Source of the DNA: Protostelium mycophagum
Lineage: Eukaryota; Evosea; Variosea; Protosteliida; Protosteliaceae
Direction: 5' to 3'
DNA: 35,131 nt
NCBI GenBank assembly: GCA_002081555.1
Contig: KV921057.1
Location: 1-35,131, forward strand
The notes under the pieces were generated by a model. It did no database searches. It saw only the letters and a program-made list of their open reading frames with translations, and was not told the origin of the DNA. The position numbers and the translations under genes were made by a program. Position 1 is the first letter of the stretch. The number at the start of each line of letters is the position of its first letter. Below are positions 21,646-33,188 of this stretch, one piece after another.

Positions 21646-22197
21646 ATATCAATTTGATTATTATTGTGGATCGCTGTGTGTCCGTGCGAAAATTTGTTGT
21701 CGAAAAACTACAACACGGAAATGTCGGCCAGAAAGTTTCAATTTTTAGAGAAACACGGAACTTTGTGTTCCAAAAGCCTGAATTAGAGATGTGGCTGATA
21801 CTGAGGAATAAAAATAACTGAAAGAAAATGTGCACAGTTTTATTGTGTTCAGATATATGTGCAGCAATTATTTAAAATTAAACTTTTGTCTTGACTTAAT
21901 TTTTGTATTTGAAATTTTAATATACTGTGCATGGCAACTGTTTGAAATAATGTTTTTGTATCAAATCTCAATATGCCATATATAGCAATTGTTTGAAGTT
22001 AATTTTGTATATCACAGGAGTTGCAATCTTCCCCTGAACTCCTCATTTTTTTCCGTTTTGAAGACCTTTTCTCTGGAAAAAGAAGTTTCCAGAGAAGGGT
22101 CTTTGGAATCATGTTGCAACTTCTCTTCTAATAAAGTACCAGTTGAGATGATGTGTCTTTGGTAATTCGACATGTACTACCACTGAATTAAAACAAA
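21646..22197. other. AT-rich intergenic stretch with a hairpin
   Basis: No convincing coding exon. The stretch 21840-22015 contains loosely repeated segments of the type 'gcaattgtttgaaatta...tttttgtat'. A strong inverted repeat lies at 22061-22103. It presumably combines the SHK-like kinase promoter with the 3' end of the next minus-strand transcript. Confidence 0.4.
22061..22103. repeat. Hairpin with arms of about 18-19 bp and a 6-nt loop
   Basis: Arm 22061-22079 (aagaccttttctctggaaa) pairs with 22086-22103, with one mismatch or bulge, around the loop aagaag. It sits downstream of the weak minus-strand gene and upstream of the SHK-like kinase. It could be a 3'-end structure, a small-RNA precursor or a chance foldback. 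Confidence 0.6.
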
Positions 22198-22640
22198 TCA
22201 TGCGATGGTACAGCGCTCGCAGCGTTCACCAATCAAGCTTGACTGCTGCAGTGTCGGAATGTTTCGTTGAGTGTTATTCAACCTGAAAATAAGAAATTAT
22301 TATTTATATGTATTGTAAATACAACGAACCATATCAGCCATTTCGAGGAAGTCATTTTGGTGCCACATAGGTGATTCGCTTTTCCATTCAATCAAGATCT
22401 TCAAAAATGACCCTAGCAGATGGATTGATTATTTTGAAGCATGAAACCGTCCTCTAATTTTCAAAATACAAAAGTATCGACATTCACACATCACAACAAT
22501 AATCTATCCGCTCCTCGAAGAGATTTTAATGCAGGTGATTATCCATGATCTCCATCTTGGCTAAAAAATCGTGACTCTCGGTTATCGTCTGTCTTCTCGA
22601 TTTCTCAGCGGCCACTGCGATCTGCAGGATACAACATGAT
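22198..22640 (-). CDS. Weak candidate for a small gene, unidentified
   Basis: Minus-strand pieces look coding: 'AVAAEKSRRQTITESHDFLA', 'ILIEWKSESPMWHQNDFLEM' and 'LNNTQRNIPTLQQSSLIGER', with a stop at 22198-22200. The last two join across an intron of about 48 nt ending in TTTCAG. I could not join the first piece to them, and the upstream part would overlap the start of the polymerase gene on the other strand. No family recognised. Confidence 0.25.
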
Positions 22641-25600
22641 TCACGATCACTCCTCCATTGATCAAAATAAAGGATCCGTCCAGACGAGTTGGAGTAGACC
22701 AGGAGCATCGCAGCCACTCCAAAGACCTGTCAAAGCACATTATAATGTACCCCCAGACAAAAAGCTAACACAAATACAAAACGTTCTACCTGCGCCAGCT
22801 CAGAACCTTGGTACGTTGGGTCAAATCATCCAATACAATCATTACATTTGACAAGTTTGAATAATTCTCTCATTTTGATTCACATAATGATGTAAACAGC
22901 CCCTGGTGTGGAAGATGAAGACGACTGGATCAATGAATTCATGGCGATAGAGGAGCAATTGAGACCACCCTCCGTACGCACCGTCACAGAGTCACATCAA
23001 CACAAGGAGGTCAATGTAATTGGAACAAGCCATGTCAAGGTGGGATTAGTGTGCTTTTTAATTTCATTTTTTTTATTCAAAAAGGCTGGTACAAACAGAC
23101 CTGCTTTGGAGAAAGTAACACCTCAAAATACAACTCGGCCTGTACAACCACAATACACATCTACAACAACCAATTCTCTTCCCGCGAGAGTGTCGACAAC
23201 TCCTGCACAGAGATCAAATATAGCAGGGCAAGAGAGGATTGTTCAAAATACAACCATTACAACTCAAAATACAAAACCTCCACTCACAAATACGACGTCG
23301 ACAATGTCGACACCCCTATCTACAACGGGACACACAAAGACGTCGACACCGTTGATGTCGACAGTACATACAAATATAACGAGACAGAGTCCAACAATGC
23401 CGACAGCACCACGCACAAAGACGTCGACACCGTTGATGTCGACAGTACAAACAAATATGTCGACATCAATATCTACAATTGTGGAGGATGATCTGGGTGA
23501 CATAGACCTGGACGAACTGGATGCTTTTTCCGAGAAAGTTCTCAGAAAAAGCAACGAAGATTCACGGCAAATTACAAACACGGAGACAACCAAGAGTACT
23601 ACAGAACAAGTAAAACCAAATTCAACAACAAACATCACAGTATTAAAAACTCCATTAAAGCAAGAGACAAACACAATACGACAGGCAATTACAACACAGA
23701 ACAGGTTTATTTTTTGTTATTTTAATCTTCTTTTCTGCTGAAATGTTTGCACAAAAGAAAATCAATCTCATTTTTAATATACGAAGGGCATCGCTGCCAC
23801 AGACACCAAATATCGCGCCAAAGCCTCGGCCGCAACCATCTACAACACCCAAGGTTCTAAAAATAGAACAAGAGAGAAGGCTGGATCACGTGACCACCCC
23901 CCAAATGAAGAGAGCCGAGGCGAAGATAGGTGAAGTTAATTTCCAAAAAATCAAAATGTCCGATACCAAATGATTGATTAGAATGACATTGCCCAGTTGA
24001 AAATATTGAAAACAAAGTGAACGCGCAGAACAGTCCTTACGTACAACAAAGAAACAACCAACAAAATACCAAGGTACCAAATTCATTTTTATTGTTTTGA
24101 CAATTCTATTTTTAGCACACTAAGAGTTGTAGATGAATTTTCCCAGTACGCCTATATCGCGTGCTATCCCCGCGCCAAGTGTGAATATTCCTTACCATGG
24201 CAATGACCGGTCTACAACCCGACCTCAACCGGTAATTTCCGAACTAATTTATTTATTCATTTCATATTCTTAAACAAAAATCGTCAAGTCTGAAAATATA
24301 TTTCGGTGATCTACAACGGCTAAAAATAGATATAGCATAAGACAATATCACCCAAAAGGTCTCCAATGAAACAGAGTACACTGCACAGTTCCATGTTCAA
24401 AAAATCACCGGTCCAGAGCATAAAATTTGATGACGAGGATGACATGCGTGGTGACGTCATCATGAATAACTCTGCGGACATTGATGATTTTTTCTCCCAA
24501 GGTAATATCCGAATTGTCTATAAATAGATCCGTTTATTGTTGAAAAATAAATAAAAATAAACTTTTCAGTTCAAGAGGAGAGCCCACAGAAGAAGCGAAA
24601 AATTTCTGGAAATTTCTCCATCACCCCACCAAAAATTTACATTCCTCGTGAGCTTTTTATTATTTAGACTTGTAAAAAAACATATTATTATCTTTTTCAA
24701 CAAACATAAAATATACTTGGTGCAATTCCTACGATTTTGATCAGAATATAACAACACTGAAAGATTGTAAATTTTAAAAATAGATTTTAAAAAATTGTAG
24801 AAGGATGCATTCCGGTAGGCCCGCAGTTCCAAACGACGTTCGAAGATTTCAAGGAAATTTTGTTACAGCTTGGAGCCCAAGAGAGGACGTGGGGAGTGTT
24901 ATATAAATCAGGATCTTCAAATTTCAGGCACATCAAGGTGAATTTTCATTGCATTTTCAAAAAATCAGCATTTTCCGTGAATTTCCCGTGAATTTTTCGG
25001 AAATATTCTTCAAGCTTGATCATTCTGTGAAATTTCTTGTAATTTTTCATTGCAAGTGAACAACTTTCAAAATGCAAAAATATCATTAAGACTTTACAAG
25101 AATAAAATAATAATGCTGAGATACTGCAGACACCTAAGGTGAAGAAAGGGGAAGAGGTCGACCTCAACAGGTACAGAAGCACACAAATTCAAGGTTTAGC
25201 ATTTTACTTTTCTGCGAACCAGTCGGTGTACTATCTTCCCATGGAGTTTCAAACGAGTGAAACGATGGATGAATTACGTGATTTATTGGTCAACTACAAC
25301 GAACCATCCATAGTTTGTAACAGCCAAGAGACATACAGAGAAACCATCAAATTACGTGAGTATCTTGTGTCAAAGTATATGATATCTCTGCGGATCCAAA
25401 TGGGCACAAATAAATGTGCCATGCCGATTCTTTTGCCAAAAATCAATTAAAAATTATTCCAAAATCTTTTACCAAAATAAATTCTCACCCTCGAATTTTC
25501 ACTGAGATTTCCAGTTTTTGACGAAGAATCACGTGTGGATGCGGCATACACGAGTCCTTGTGGATCACATTTTTTGGACCCGCTGATTGCCGTCTGGCTG

Positions 25601-28600
25601 CTGGAGCCAGATATTTATTCCACGAACTTTGGTCCGGGAAAAATACGAGACAAGGAGTTCGATTTTGACGATCTGTTGTCCGATTTTATGGGTGAGTTTC
25701 CCTAGAAATTTATGTGAATTTTCTCAGAATTTTCTGAAGAATTTTCCTTGAATATTTCAATTTGAATATTCGTGAAATTTTTGAAACAAAGGCGTTGGAT
25801 TTTGAAATTTAAATTTTCTAGGGCGGGAAAAAACAGTTGTAGAGGGAGTAACCCGCAGAAAAAAGAATAGTACCGTGGTGACGACACCCTCTGAATATTT
25901 ACACCAAGATCTAAAAGATTGCTGGGAGTTGATGAGTAGATTATGGAACGAGATCGAGAAGAACGGTGCGTTTAAAAGTTTTTATTTCATTATTTTTTTG
26001 CTCCAGAATAATGAAGTATGCAAATGAATACCTTTCGGACAAAGATCTCACCATTATTTGATATGGATGTGCCATATCTGACAGATATGTGTCACATCTG
26101 ACACGTGATAGATCTGATCAAGCCGTTTTTGTTCCAAGAAGCGGCGATCATACCTCTTTTATCCGGTATGGAAATCGCTGGTGTCGGATTTGACTGTGAT
26201 TATCTCAAGAGACATCGTATCGAAATGCTGGTGATTATTCCCATGATATCATGATCTTTTATGCAATTTCCACCGAAACGTAAATTAGATATATAAATCT
26301 GTTCGAAATACATGAAAATCACCAAAAATTGCAATATTCGCAATAAAAAATCTGAATAATCCAGAATAATATTAAAAAAATAGAAGCGCAGGCTCAAATA
26401 GAAGCCGGGAAAAAATTTTCCCTGACTTCACCGAAAGAGATATCGGATTTATTGTACACACATTTGGGCCTCCAACCAAAGGTGATTCTCCTCGTTGTAG
26501 ATCAGACTATTTGGTGGTCATAAAAAAATACAACTTTATACCAAGAATTAATTTTGATGACAACAGAGCGTAAGTGCTAAAGGCCACAAATCCACAAATG
26601 AAGAATCTCTCAAGTCATTGGATTCTCCTGTCGCCAAGACCATCTTAGAACACAGAAAAGTTTCAAAAATAATCCAACACTTGGATAATTTGATTCAGAG
26701 AACGGCTCGTTCCATTCATGTGAGACACTCGAACGCACTCGAAGACGTTTTTTATTTCTGTGGTGTGATTGATCATTGGAAATAATTTTTTTAAAAATCT
26801 TGGGAAATACGAAAAATATAATTTGAATGAAAACAATAACATATAAAAATAACAATAACATATAATAATAATAATATAAAATAATAACATATAAAAATAA
26901 TAAAGATAGGGATATAGGATTCATACAAGGTGGATGCAGACAGATATTAGCACCGGAAGAATTCAATCTGTAGAACCTGTGAGTTTCTCCGAAATCTCTT
27001 GCATTTTAAAAAAGAATGACACATGTCAGAACTTGCAGAACCAACCTAAAGGGACCATCTCTTATAACACAGAAGAAAGTCAGAGTGAAAGTATCTTGGA
27101 TAATTCATTCGACATGGGTCAGTTTTATTTCTTTGATACTTATGTCAAACAAGACCGAGAAATGTTTTCTCTCATTATTGTAGAATTTGAATTTCAAATC
27201 GCGTTGAGACGCAACATAAAAAAATGTGATTTAATTCTTGCAGAAAACGAAGTGACCTCTGTGAATGTTCGTGACGCCTTTATCGCTGCAGAAGGCAAAA
27301 CACTCATCTCCGCCGACTATTGCGAAATGGAGCTGAGGTTAGTCTCTTTCAAGTTCTCGGCACGTTATGTAACGTGACGAGTGCGTTATGTTACCGTGAA
27401 GAGATGGTGAATTGATGGTGGATAGGTTGTTGGCACATTTGTCACAAGAACCGAGCCTCATCAAATTTTTCAACGACAATCACAAACTCGCCCCTTCAGA
27501 AAAACAAGATTTTTTCAAGGTGACTTTTCGTTTGATATTTTCAAATGATTGAATGTTAAAAAAATTAATTTAAATGTAAATAAATGAAAAGGTGATGGCT
27601 GGGCTGTGGTTAAATAAAGATCCATCTACAATAGACGAATTCGAGAGAAAGAAGATAAAGAGTATAACATATGGCGCCATCTACGGTGAGATTTTCCTAT
27701 GCTTTTTCATATTAAGATTCTCAAAAAATACCCGAGATCTCAAAGTCTTCATCTCTTGATGATCTAAAAATAGAAACAGGTGCGGGGGCCAATAAATTAT
27801 CCGAAACAGTCGGGAACTGCACACCTGAAGAAGCACAGAAGATGCTGACTTCTTTCTTCAACAGATTCCAACAGATTGCAAATTTCAAGAACGAATGTGT
27901 TCGAGAAGCAAGGAAAGAGGGATACGTCAGGACACTGACAGGACGAAGAAGAGCATTACCGGGTGGGTTCTTATGATCTCTATATGTATGTCTGTGGCTG
28001 TGTTGTCTGTGTGTTTGACAGCAGATTCAAATCTGATCTCACCTTTCGTAAAAACGTCTCTTCTGATGGTAATTACAGACATAAAATCACCAGACGTAAC
28101 AAAGAGGTGCACCGATGAACGAAGAGCCGTAAATACCGTCATTCAAGGTGATACTCTTTGTATATATCCGAATTAGTCACTTGTCGCAAACTATAAGATG
28201 TTGACAGCTCCAGGGACAGGAGCAGATATGATCAAGATGGCGATGCTGTCTATCACAGACGAACTCAAGCAGCGGGACTTGTGTAGAGGCTGCGGAATTG
28301 TCTTATCTATTCACGGTAAGAACCATCCTCCATCTGTCCAACAAGTGTATCTATGTGCAGCTGCTGCGGTTTAAACTTTTCCTCAGAGTTGACTTGCAGC
28401 TCTGCTGCGTCAAAGTGAATTACATCATTCTGTTGCCCCCGCAACGGAAGCTTCTAGAAACATACTTGTCCTTCGTCCTTTCGTTGCTGTCACATTGTGG
28501 CTCGGGCATTTGATGTCACTCAATCAAGAAAATTCCAACGCGTGGTATGACACACCATCACCCACCGGAATTTCCGAAGATCCGCGATTAAAACCGCGGT

Positions 28601-28818
28601 AATTACCGTAACACCCGGAAGTCTGTCACATTCAGAATATGACACATTTGACAGACGAACTTCTCTTAGAAGCTCCCACAGAGGAAGCCCACGTTGTGGC
28701 ACAGATCATCAAAGACAAAATGGAGAATGTGACTGCGCTGCGCGTCCCACTGCGTGTAGAGGTGAAGCAAGGAGGACGCTGGGGAACACAACTCCCCTTA
28801 GAATGTTCTGAAGATTAA
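22636..28818 (+). CDS. POLN: Family A DNA polymerase, Pol nu-like (POLN), with long disordered N-terminus
   Basis: ATG 22636 opens a Thr/Pro/Asn-rich N-terminal region with acidic-hydrophobic blocks (DDWINEFMAIEEQL, DLGDIDLDELDAFSEKV, DIDDFFSQ) that resemble protein-binding motifs. From about 24.8 kb an inactive exonuclease-like domain follows (FEDFKEILLQLGAQERTWGV). The polymerase domain then has IHTRWMQTDISTGRIQSVEP, NLQNQPKG, motif A ISADYCEMELRLLAHLSQEP, O-helix block KSITYGAIYGAGANKL, RTLTGRRRALPD, VIQGTGADMIKMAM and motif C LSIHDELLLEAP. It ends GGRWGTQLPLE, stop 28816-28818. The 'YGAxYGAG' O-helix and the 'RWG..LPLE' end match Pol nu better than Pol theta, and no helicase domain is seen. 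Pol nu is a translesion and repair polymerase of low fidelity. The intron after LSIH is the longest, about 330 bp. Confidence 0.82.
23333..23458 (+). repeat. Direct repeat of 45 bp (offset 81 bp) in the polymerase N-terminal exon
   Basis: Copies at 23333-23377 and 23414-23458 differ at one base and keep the reading frame, since 81 nt is 27 codons. Each encodes TKTSTPLMSTV followed by HTN or QTN. This fits recent repeat expansion in a disordered region. Confidence 0.85.
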
Positions 28819-28994
28819 AATCTGTCAATCTGTCAATGTGTCGGCCCGTGTGTTTCCGGAATAAATTCGATCCTGTCAGAATCTACAAACAACGTTTCTC
28901 GCCTTTATTTCAAGAAGACCATCGACGTCGTGTGTGACAGCTTGTCTATTCGCAGAGGAACTGCACGAGAAACAGCAGCATGAGGTGGGGTACC
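28819..28994. other. Spacer between the polymerase and the second zinc-cluster gene
   Basis: The 176 bp between the polymerase stop and the ATG of the next gene should hold the polymerase 3' end and the zinc-cluster promoter. The two genes are on the same strand. An AATAAA lies at 28860-28865. Confidence 0.4.
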
Positions 28995-29462
28995 ATGAGA
29001 AGATCAACAAAGAGAAGCATTCCATCATGCGAAGACTGCTTTCAGAGACACAACACGTGTGATGGAGGTAAAGCGTGTAAGAGTACTTTTGGTTAAACAT
29101 AGACAGAGCGCCCTTGCAGAAATTGTGTGAAGAAAGGCGTGCAATGTGTCAGCAGAACCGACCAAAGGAAGAGGCGAAAGTCAGAGGGTGACGTGTGGAT
29201 AGAATCCAGCAAAAGTATGCAAGTGCCGCACCCACACTCAGGATATCATAGTGATACTCCCGTTGATGGCGCTCCAATGTCTATCAGGAGCCTATTTGCA
29301 CCTGAGGACGAAGGTCGGTTCAGAATCTCCGTACATTCACTATGCGGACCTCATTTCCACATACTGAAAGTTTTAGACTTAACCTCTTGGTTTGTTGCTG
29401 TTCAAGATGCCAACAACCTTACTACTGATATCATTCTGAACACTCTCGACCTCTTTTCATGA
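28995..29462 (+). CDS. Zn(II)2Cys6 binuclear zinc-cluster protein, copy 2
   Basis: Exon 1 is 28995-29067, followed by a 39-nt GT-AG intron (29068-29106) and exon 2, 29107-29462, giving 142 residues. The cluster cysteines are residues 12, 15, 22, 28, 31 and 38 (CEDCFQRHNTC, then PCRNCVKKGVQC), spaced C-x2-C-x6-C-x5-C-x2-C-x6-C. The leader MRRSTKRSIPS and the tail RTDQRKRRKSE are basic, as around fungal Zn2Cys6 DNA-binding domains. The remaining 90 residues (HPHSGYHSDTPVDGAPMS, RFRISVHSLCGPHFHILKVL, NLTTDIILNTLDLFS) match no regulatory domain I know. The intron cuts the glutamate codon of 'GERPC' in the same phase as in the paralogue at 10111-10441. A transcription-factor role is inferred from the fold. 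Confidence 0.8.
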
Positions 29463-29846
29463 GGAAATGAGGACGAGCTTTTTGGCGGGATTTTTTAACA
29501 ACTTGAGATAGAGATAAATTTTGTTACGGATGAGTTATTTTATCTATTGAACATACAAGATATTAATAATGACATCTTTGCCCTCGAATCACTTCAAGCA
29601 ATGCCATGTCATGCGATTGTACACGTCTCGTTGTAGAATGACGGGAAATGCTGTGGCTCGCCACAACATCGTAAACACCAAAAGAAACAGCACGAAAGGG
29701 CTCTGACCATCATTCCACTGATAAAGAGCATATAGGAAGTACTTGTTGAAGTTGTTCTGCGGCCAGAAAACTCCAACGCGAAAACTCGTTGTAAAAACTG
29801 AGGAAAAATATCGTTCAGAATTTATTCGCATTAAGGCATCAGCATC
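29463..29846. other. Spacer upstream of Rab1
   Basis: This stretch holds the 3' end of the zinc-cluster gene and presumably the Rab1 promoter. A CGTTGTAG octamer lies at 29629-29636. A minus-strand open frame inside it is listed separately. Confidence 0.4.
29589..29831 (-). CDS. Possible small membrane protein, unidentified
   Basis: A minus-strand frame of about 80 residues starts 16 bp from the Rab1 ATG, head to head. It contains a hydrophobic stretch (SPFVLFLLVFTMLWRATAFP) that could cross a membrane, preceded by 'FNKYFLYALYQWNDG'. The strand, the good spacing to Rab1 and the length make it plausible, but no homologue is recognised. Confidence 0.3.
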   Translation of the reverse strand: MRINSERYFSSVFTTSFRVGVFWPQNNFNKYFLYALYQWNDGQSPFVLFLLVFTMLWRATAFPVILQRDVYNRMTWHCLK

Positions 29847-30621
29847 ATGGCCAATATGAATGACTAGTATGTGGTCTTATTCAACACGAAAAATAACGAT
29901 ATACAGTGACTACTTATTTAAGCTCCTTCTGATTGGTGACTCTGGTGTCGGAAAATCCTCTCTTCTGCTTCGTTTTGCAGACAATGTCTACACCGACTCA
30001 TACATTTCCACCATCGGTGTGGACTTTGTGAGTGTCGCCCCGATTTTTGTCTTTACTCATGCATGCAGAAAATCAAGACGTTGACGCTTGATGGCAAGAC
30101 CGTCAAACTTCAGATTTGGGACACTGCTGGTCAAGGTACGTGTGAAAATGCGTTCTAAATAACACAAACAGAGAGATTTAGAACCATTACCTCCTCTTAT
30201 TACAGAGGAGCTCATGGTATTATCGTCGTCTATGATGTTACCGATAAGGTGTCTTTCACCAACGTGAAGCAGTGGCTCGGAGAAATCGACCGCTATGCTT
30301 GCCAATCTGTTAATCGACTTTTGGTGGGCAACAAGGCAGATCTTGTGGAGAAGAAGGTCATAGGATTTATTTTATTCAAAGACAGTGATGTAATGTTTAC
30401 AGGTAGTCGACACCCAAGAGGCCCAGACGTATGCCTCTTCCATAAACATTTCTTTCCTCGAAACATCTGCCAAGAATTCTGATAATGTGGAGGAGGCTTT
30501 CCTCTTAATGACCAAACAGATCAAAGAGAGAGTGTCTAAAGCTCCCGATGTCAAACCAGGAGGTGCAGCAGCCGGAGGTCTCCCAAAGAGAGTCGATGGA
30601 AAGAAGAAATGCTGCGCTTAA
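29847..30621 (+). CDS. RAB1: Rab1/Ypt1 small GTPase
   Basis: Controls ER-to-Golgi vesicle transport. Exons: 29847-29866, 29907-30027, 30069-30135, 30172-30356, 30403-30621; introns of 36-46 nt. The spliced protein starts [20 protein letters not shown], with P-loop GDSGVGKSS, switch [14 protein letters not shown] (Thr conserved), DTAGQERFRT, the Rab family blocks [18 protein letters not shown] and [12 protein letters not shown], guanine motif VGNKADL and ETSAKN. It ends KKKCCA, so the usual double-cysteine prenylation site is followed by one alanine. The effector region matches Rab1/Ypt1 better than Rab8 or Rab35. The stop (30619-30621) lies 10 bp from the stop of the convergent RBR ligase gene. 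Confidence 0.95.
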
Positions 30622-30631
30622 TACAGTACGA

Positions 30632-32901
30632 TCATTCGATATTGGTAACTGTCATTCCATGAAAACACATAGCCATTTGGAAATGAAGATGACCGATATA
30701 TTCTAATTGAGTCCGACATAGAAGATGACCTCCATCACCAATCATTCGCTCTTGTCCCGGATCGGTGTCATGTGTGAGAGAATGACTTGACATCCCTCTC
30801 AAACACATATCTTGATTGATGTTGGTTCTCATCTTTAAAGGAGAACGAAAGTGCTCCATTTGGCGAGATTTTATTATTTGATTTATTGCACCATTCTTCC
30901 TTTCGGTTTTTTGCCCTTGCTCAACTTTTTTTGTCAAAAAGTGATGACAAACTCGACATCTCACCTCGAGGCAATTGTCATCGAAGACACCGTCAGGCCA
31001 ATGGGACATATCTGATGGTTTTGTCTTCTTGCCACAGAGGTTACAGAATTCTGTCGAGCAGAAGGTGCAGGTCATGTGGTTGCAGCCTCCGTCTTTTATG
31101 ATAGGAATGCGACACTTTGGGCATCTACAACTCGGTCAGTTTTTGTGAAATTGAATTCGCCAGATCAGTGCACCTGTTCAATCTGCATCGGTTGTCCAGA
31201 ATTATCGATGCTTCACCACACTGAACGGACCTAGGGTGTTGATTCAAACATGCTGGACAGATTACAGTTGAACACTCGGTACAGCGGAGCCTGCCGTAAA
31301 GTATCCTCTTCATTCTTTGTGACCGACAGCAGCGAGGGCATACTGTTGTCATGAATTTTCATTTTTTTTTGAAGAAGATAAAACTTTTAATCTTGTGGAG
31401 TGTATGTGAAATTTCATTAACTCATAATATAATAAAAGATAACTGCTTGGTACATTTTTTAAACTCACGTTTAGTGTTTTCGTCTGGTGCAGCATTTGTT
31501 TGTTCTAGCATGTCTTGATAATTACTTCTGTGGAGATTCGACAATCTGTCACGGTCAATTCCACCAGAAAGTTTGTTATGTGTTTTAGACAAAAAGATTA
31601 AAAGTGGAATTGTATTTAATCTCTTAATCAAAATAAATTTCACCTCAAGAATCTCTGTATTGCGTTGTAAGTGGCTGCGGGCACCAACTCATCGATCAAC
31701 ATGACATGTGTACATAAATGTCCTGGGCAAGGGATTCCATACGCGTTGTGGTCGAATATGCTCATGATCTGTCATATGTCAGTTTGACGTGTCAAATCTA
31801 CGTTGACATACCCTGCCTTTCTCCCTCTGTATGAAGGTCACGTGATGATAGAGGCAAGAGACATCCTCAGCTTTATAAGACTGTCATTTGTATCAACATG
31901 TATTTTCGTAATGATTAGTCATTCATGAGATTACATACAATGTAATCAGCGAGGCAATCGCGGCAGAATCTGTGGCCGCATGTCTAAAACTGTCAATTAC
32001 TAAATAGGATGTATTATCTCACCTTCACTGTGGTAATTGTCTGGGTCTCAAACTCCTCTTGGCAGATGGCGCACCTTTCAACTTTTAAAAAATTAACTCG
32101 TTTAAACACTTACTTTGTGCTGTACTCAGCCATGGCAGAAGCCTTCTTTGGAACGGCGACTTGTGCATCAGAGTAATGATGTCTTCTCAGTATCTCGCGA
32201 GACTCTTTCAAACTGATGCCTAGAAGATGTCAGCATGATGGAAATGACCTCTTCAACAGACCCTGGTCCATGGGTTCACTATCCACCACATGATTACGCT
32301 GAGTCGGTTTTAGTTGTAGCGGTGTTTTAAGAGATACAAACCTCCAGAAGGTCTCCCATGCTCTTCTTTCTCCATTCTGTGATCCGGTTGTGCTCAGTTT
32401 CTTCATCTTCTTCCTTTCCTGCCAAGCTGCAATAATGTCATCGGAAGCCATAATAACAGAGCTCAGCCACACTTACTCTCTCAGAGAGGTGACGTCTGCA
32501 AACAAATTGTTGTAGTACTGCTCATCATCTTCATCCTCAAATTCCTCATCGTCCCAAAGTTGATATCTCTCATCAATAAAATTCTCCTCCTCGTCTGAGT
32601 CATACCAAGATCCAGTAGACACACCCAACAGATAATCACTGATGTTAGAGGCACTCATCCCCTCAAAATGAGACTCCCTCTCTACCTTCGTCTTATAACG
32701 AACCCCTCCGTGGATGTTATCCACACGATCTAGGTGTTTTCTGTCAAAGTTCATGATGGAAGAGAGCTGCCGATCGAGATACGGTCTGTTGTATCTGATT
32801 TGTGGGTTGAAATCCGATGCGTTCAGCGAACGGGCGAAGCCTGAACAACCTTCAACTTGAAAGAAGTACAACACCACCCTGGGAATTGTTTGTACAGACA
32901 A
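30632..32901 (-). CDS. RBR-type (RING-IBR-RING) E3 ubiquitin ligase
   Basis: RBR ligases take ubiquitin from an E2 onto a catalytic cysteine and pass it to a target. RING1: CAICQEEFETQTITTVK then TCGHRFCRDCLADYI (about 32080-31940). After a linker with IPCPGHLC comes the IBR: VCPRCCRSQRMKRILYG, LRCTECSTVICPACL (about 31350-31180). RING2: CPKCRIPIIKDGGCNHMTC, in which the last Cys is the catalytic one, then CSTEFCNLCGKK (about 31125-31020). A tail with DMSHWPDGVFDDNCLE follows to the stop at 30632-30634. Upstream, an acidic region (DSDEEENFID, EEFEDEDDEQ) joins through a GTAAGT intron (about 32470), so it most likely belongs to the same gene. The start is not resolved: the 32901 end has no ATG and an upstream exon may exist. 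Subfamily not assigned. Confidence 0.82.
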
Positions 32902-33188
32902 CGTTCCTGCAGATTTATAGAGCTACTATGAATGACATAGATACTGGGTATATGAGAGCTCTGAAGGACATATCAAGGTTGCTAAGGCATTGCATATCCC
33001 CTCAATAAAATCTTAAATATAGTTGGCGTGTTGAGGAGATGAAGAAAGGATCTGTTGTTCATGTTGTTGAAGCCTCAAGATTAACCGAGAAAGCACAGCG
33101 GTAGTTGCCGCACTCGGAACTCGCTAGGACAATTCCACACACACAACAAAATTTTTTCACACGCGCTCAAACAATCCATACAGACACG
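32902..33188. promoter_or_regulatory. Divergent spacer between the RBR ligase and SEL1L
   Basis: Under 300 bp separates the two divergent genes, so it probably holds both promoters. Short open frames on both strands show no motif. A first small exon of the ligase may lie at 32.9-33.0 kb. Confidence 0.4.

Noticed and set aside
23264-23674. Long minus-strand frame rich in Val and Asp opposite the polymerase N-terminus
   Set aside because: It mirrors the Thr/Ser repeat on the plus strand (ACA and TCG codons read backwards) and has no motif.
26610-26966. Minus-strand frame with Tyr/Leu/Ile-rich hydrophobic stretches
   Set aside because: Antisense of an AT-rich polymerase intron; the hydrophobicity comes from AT content.
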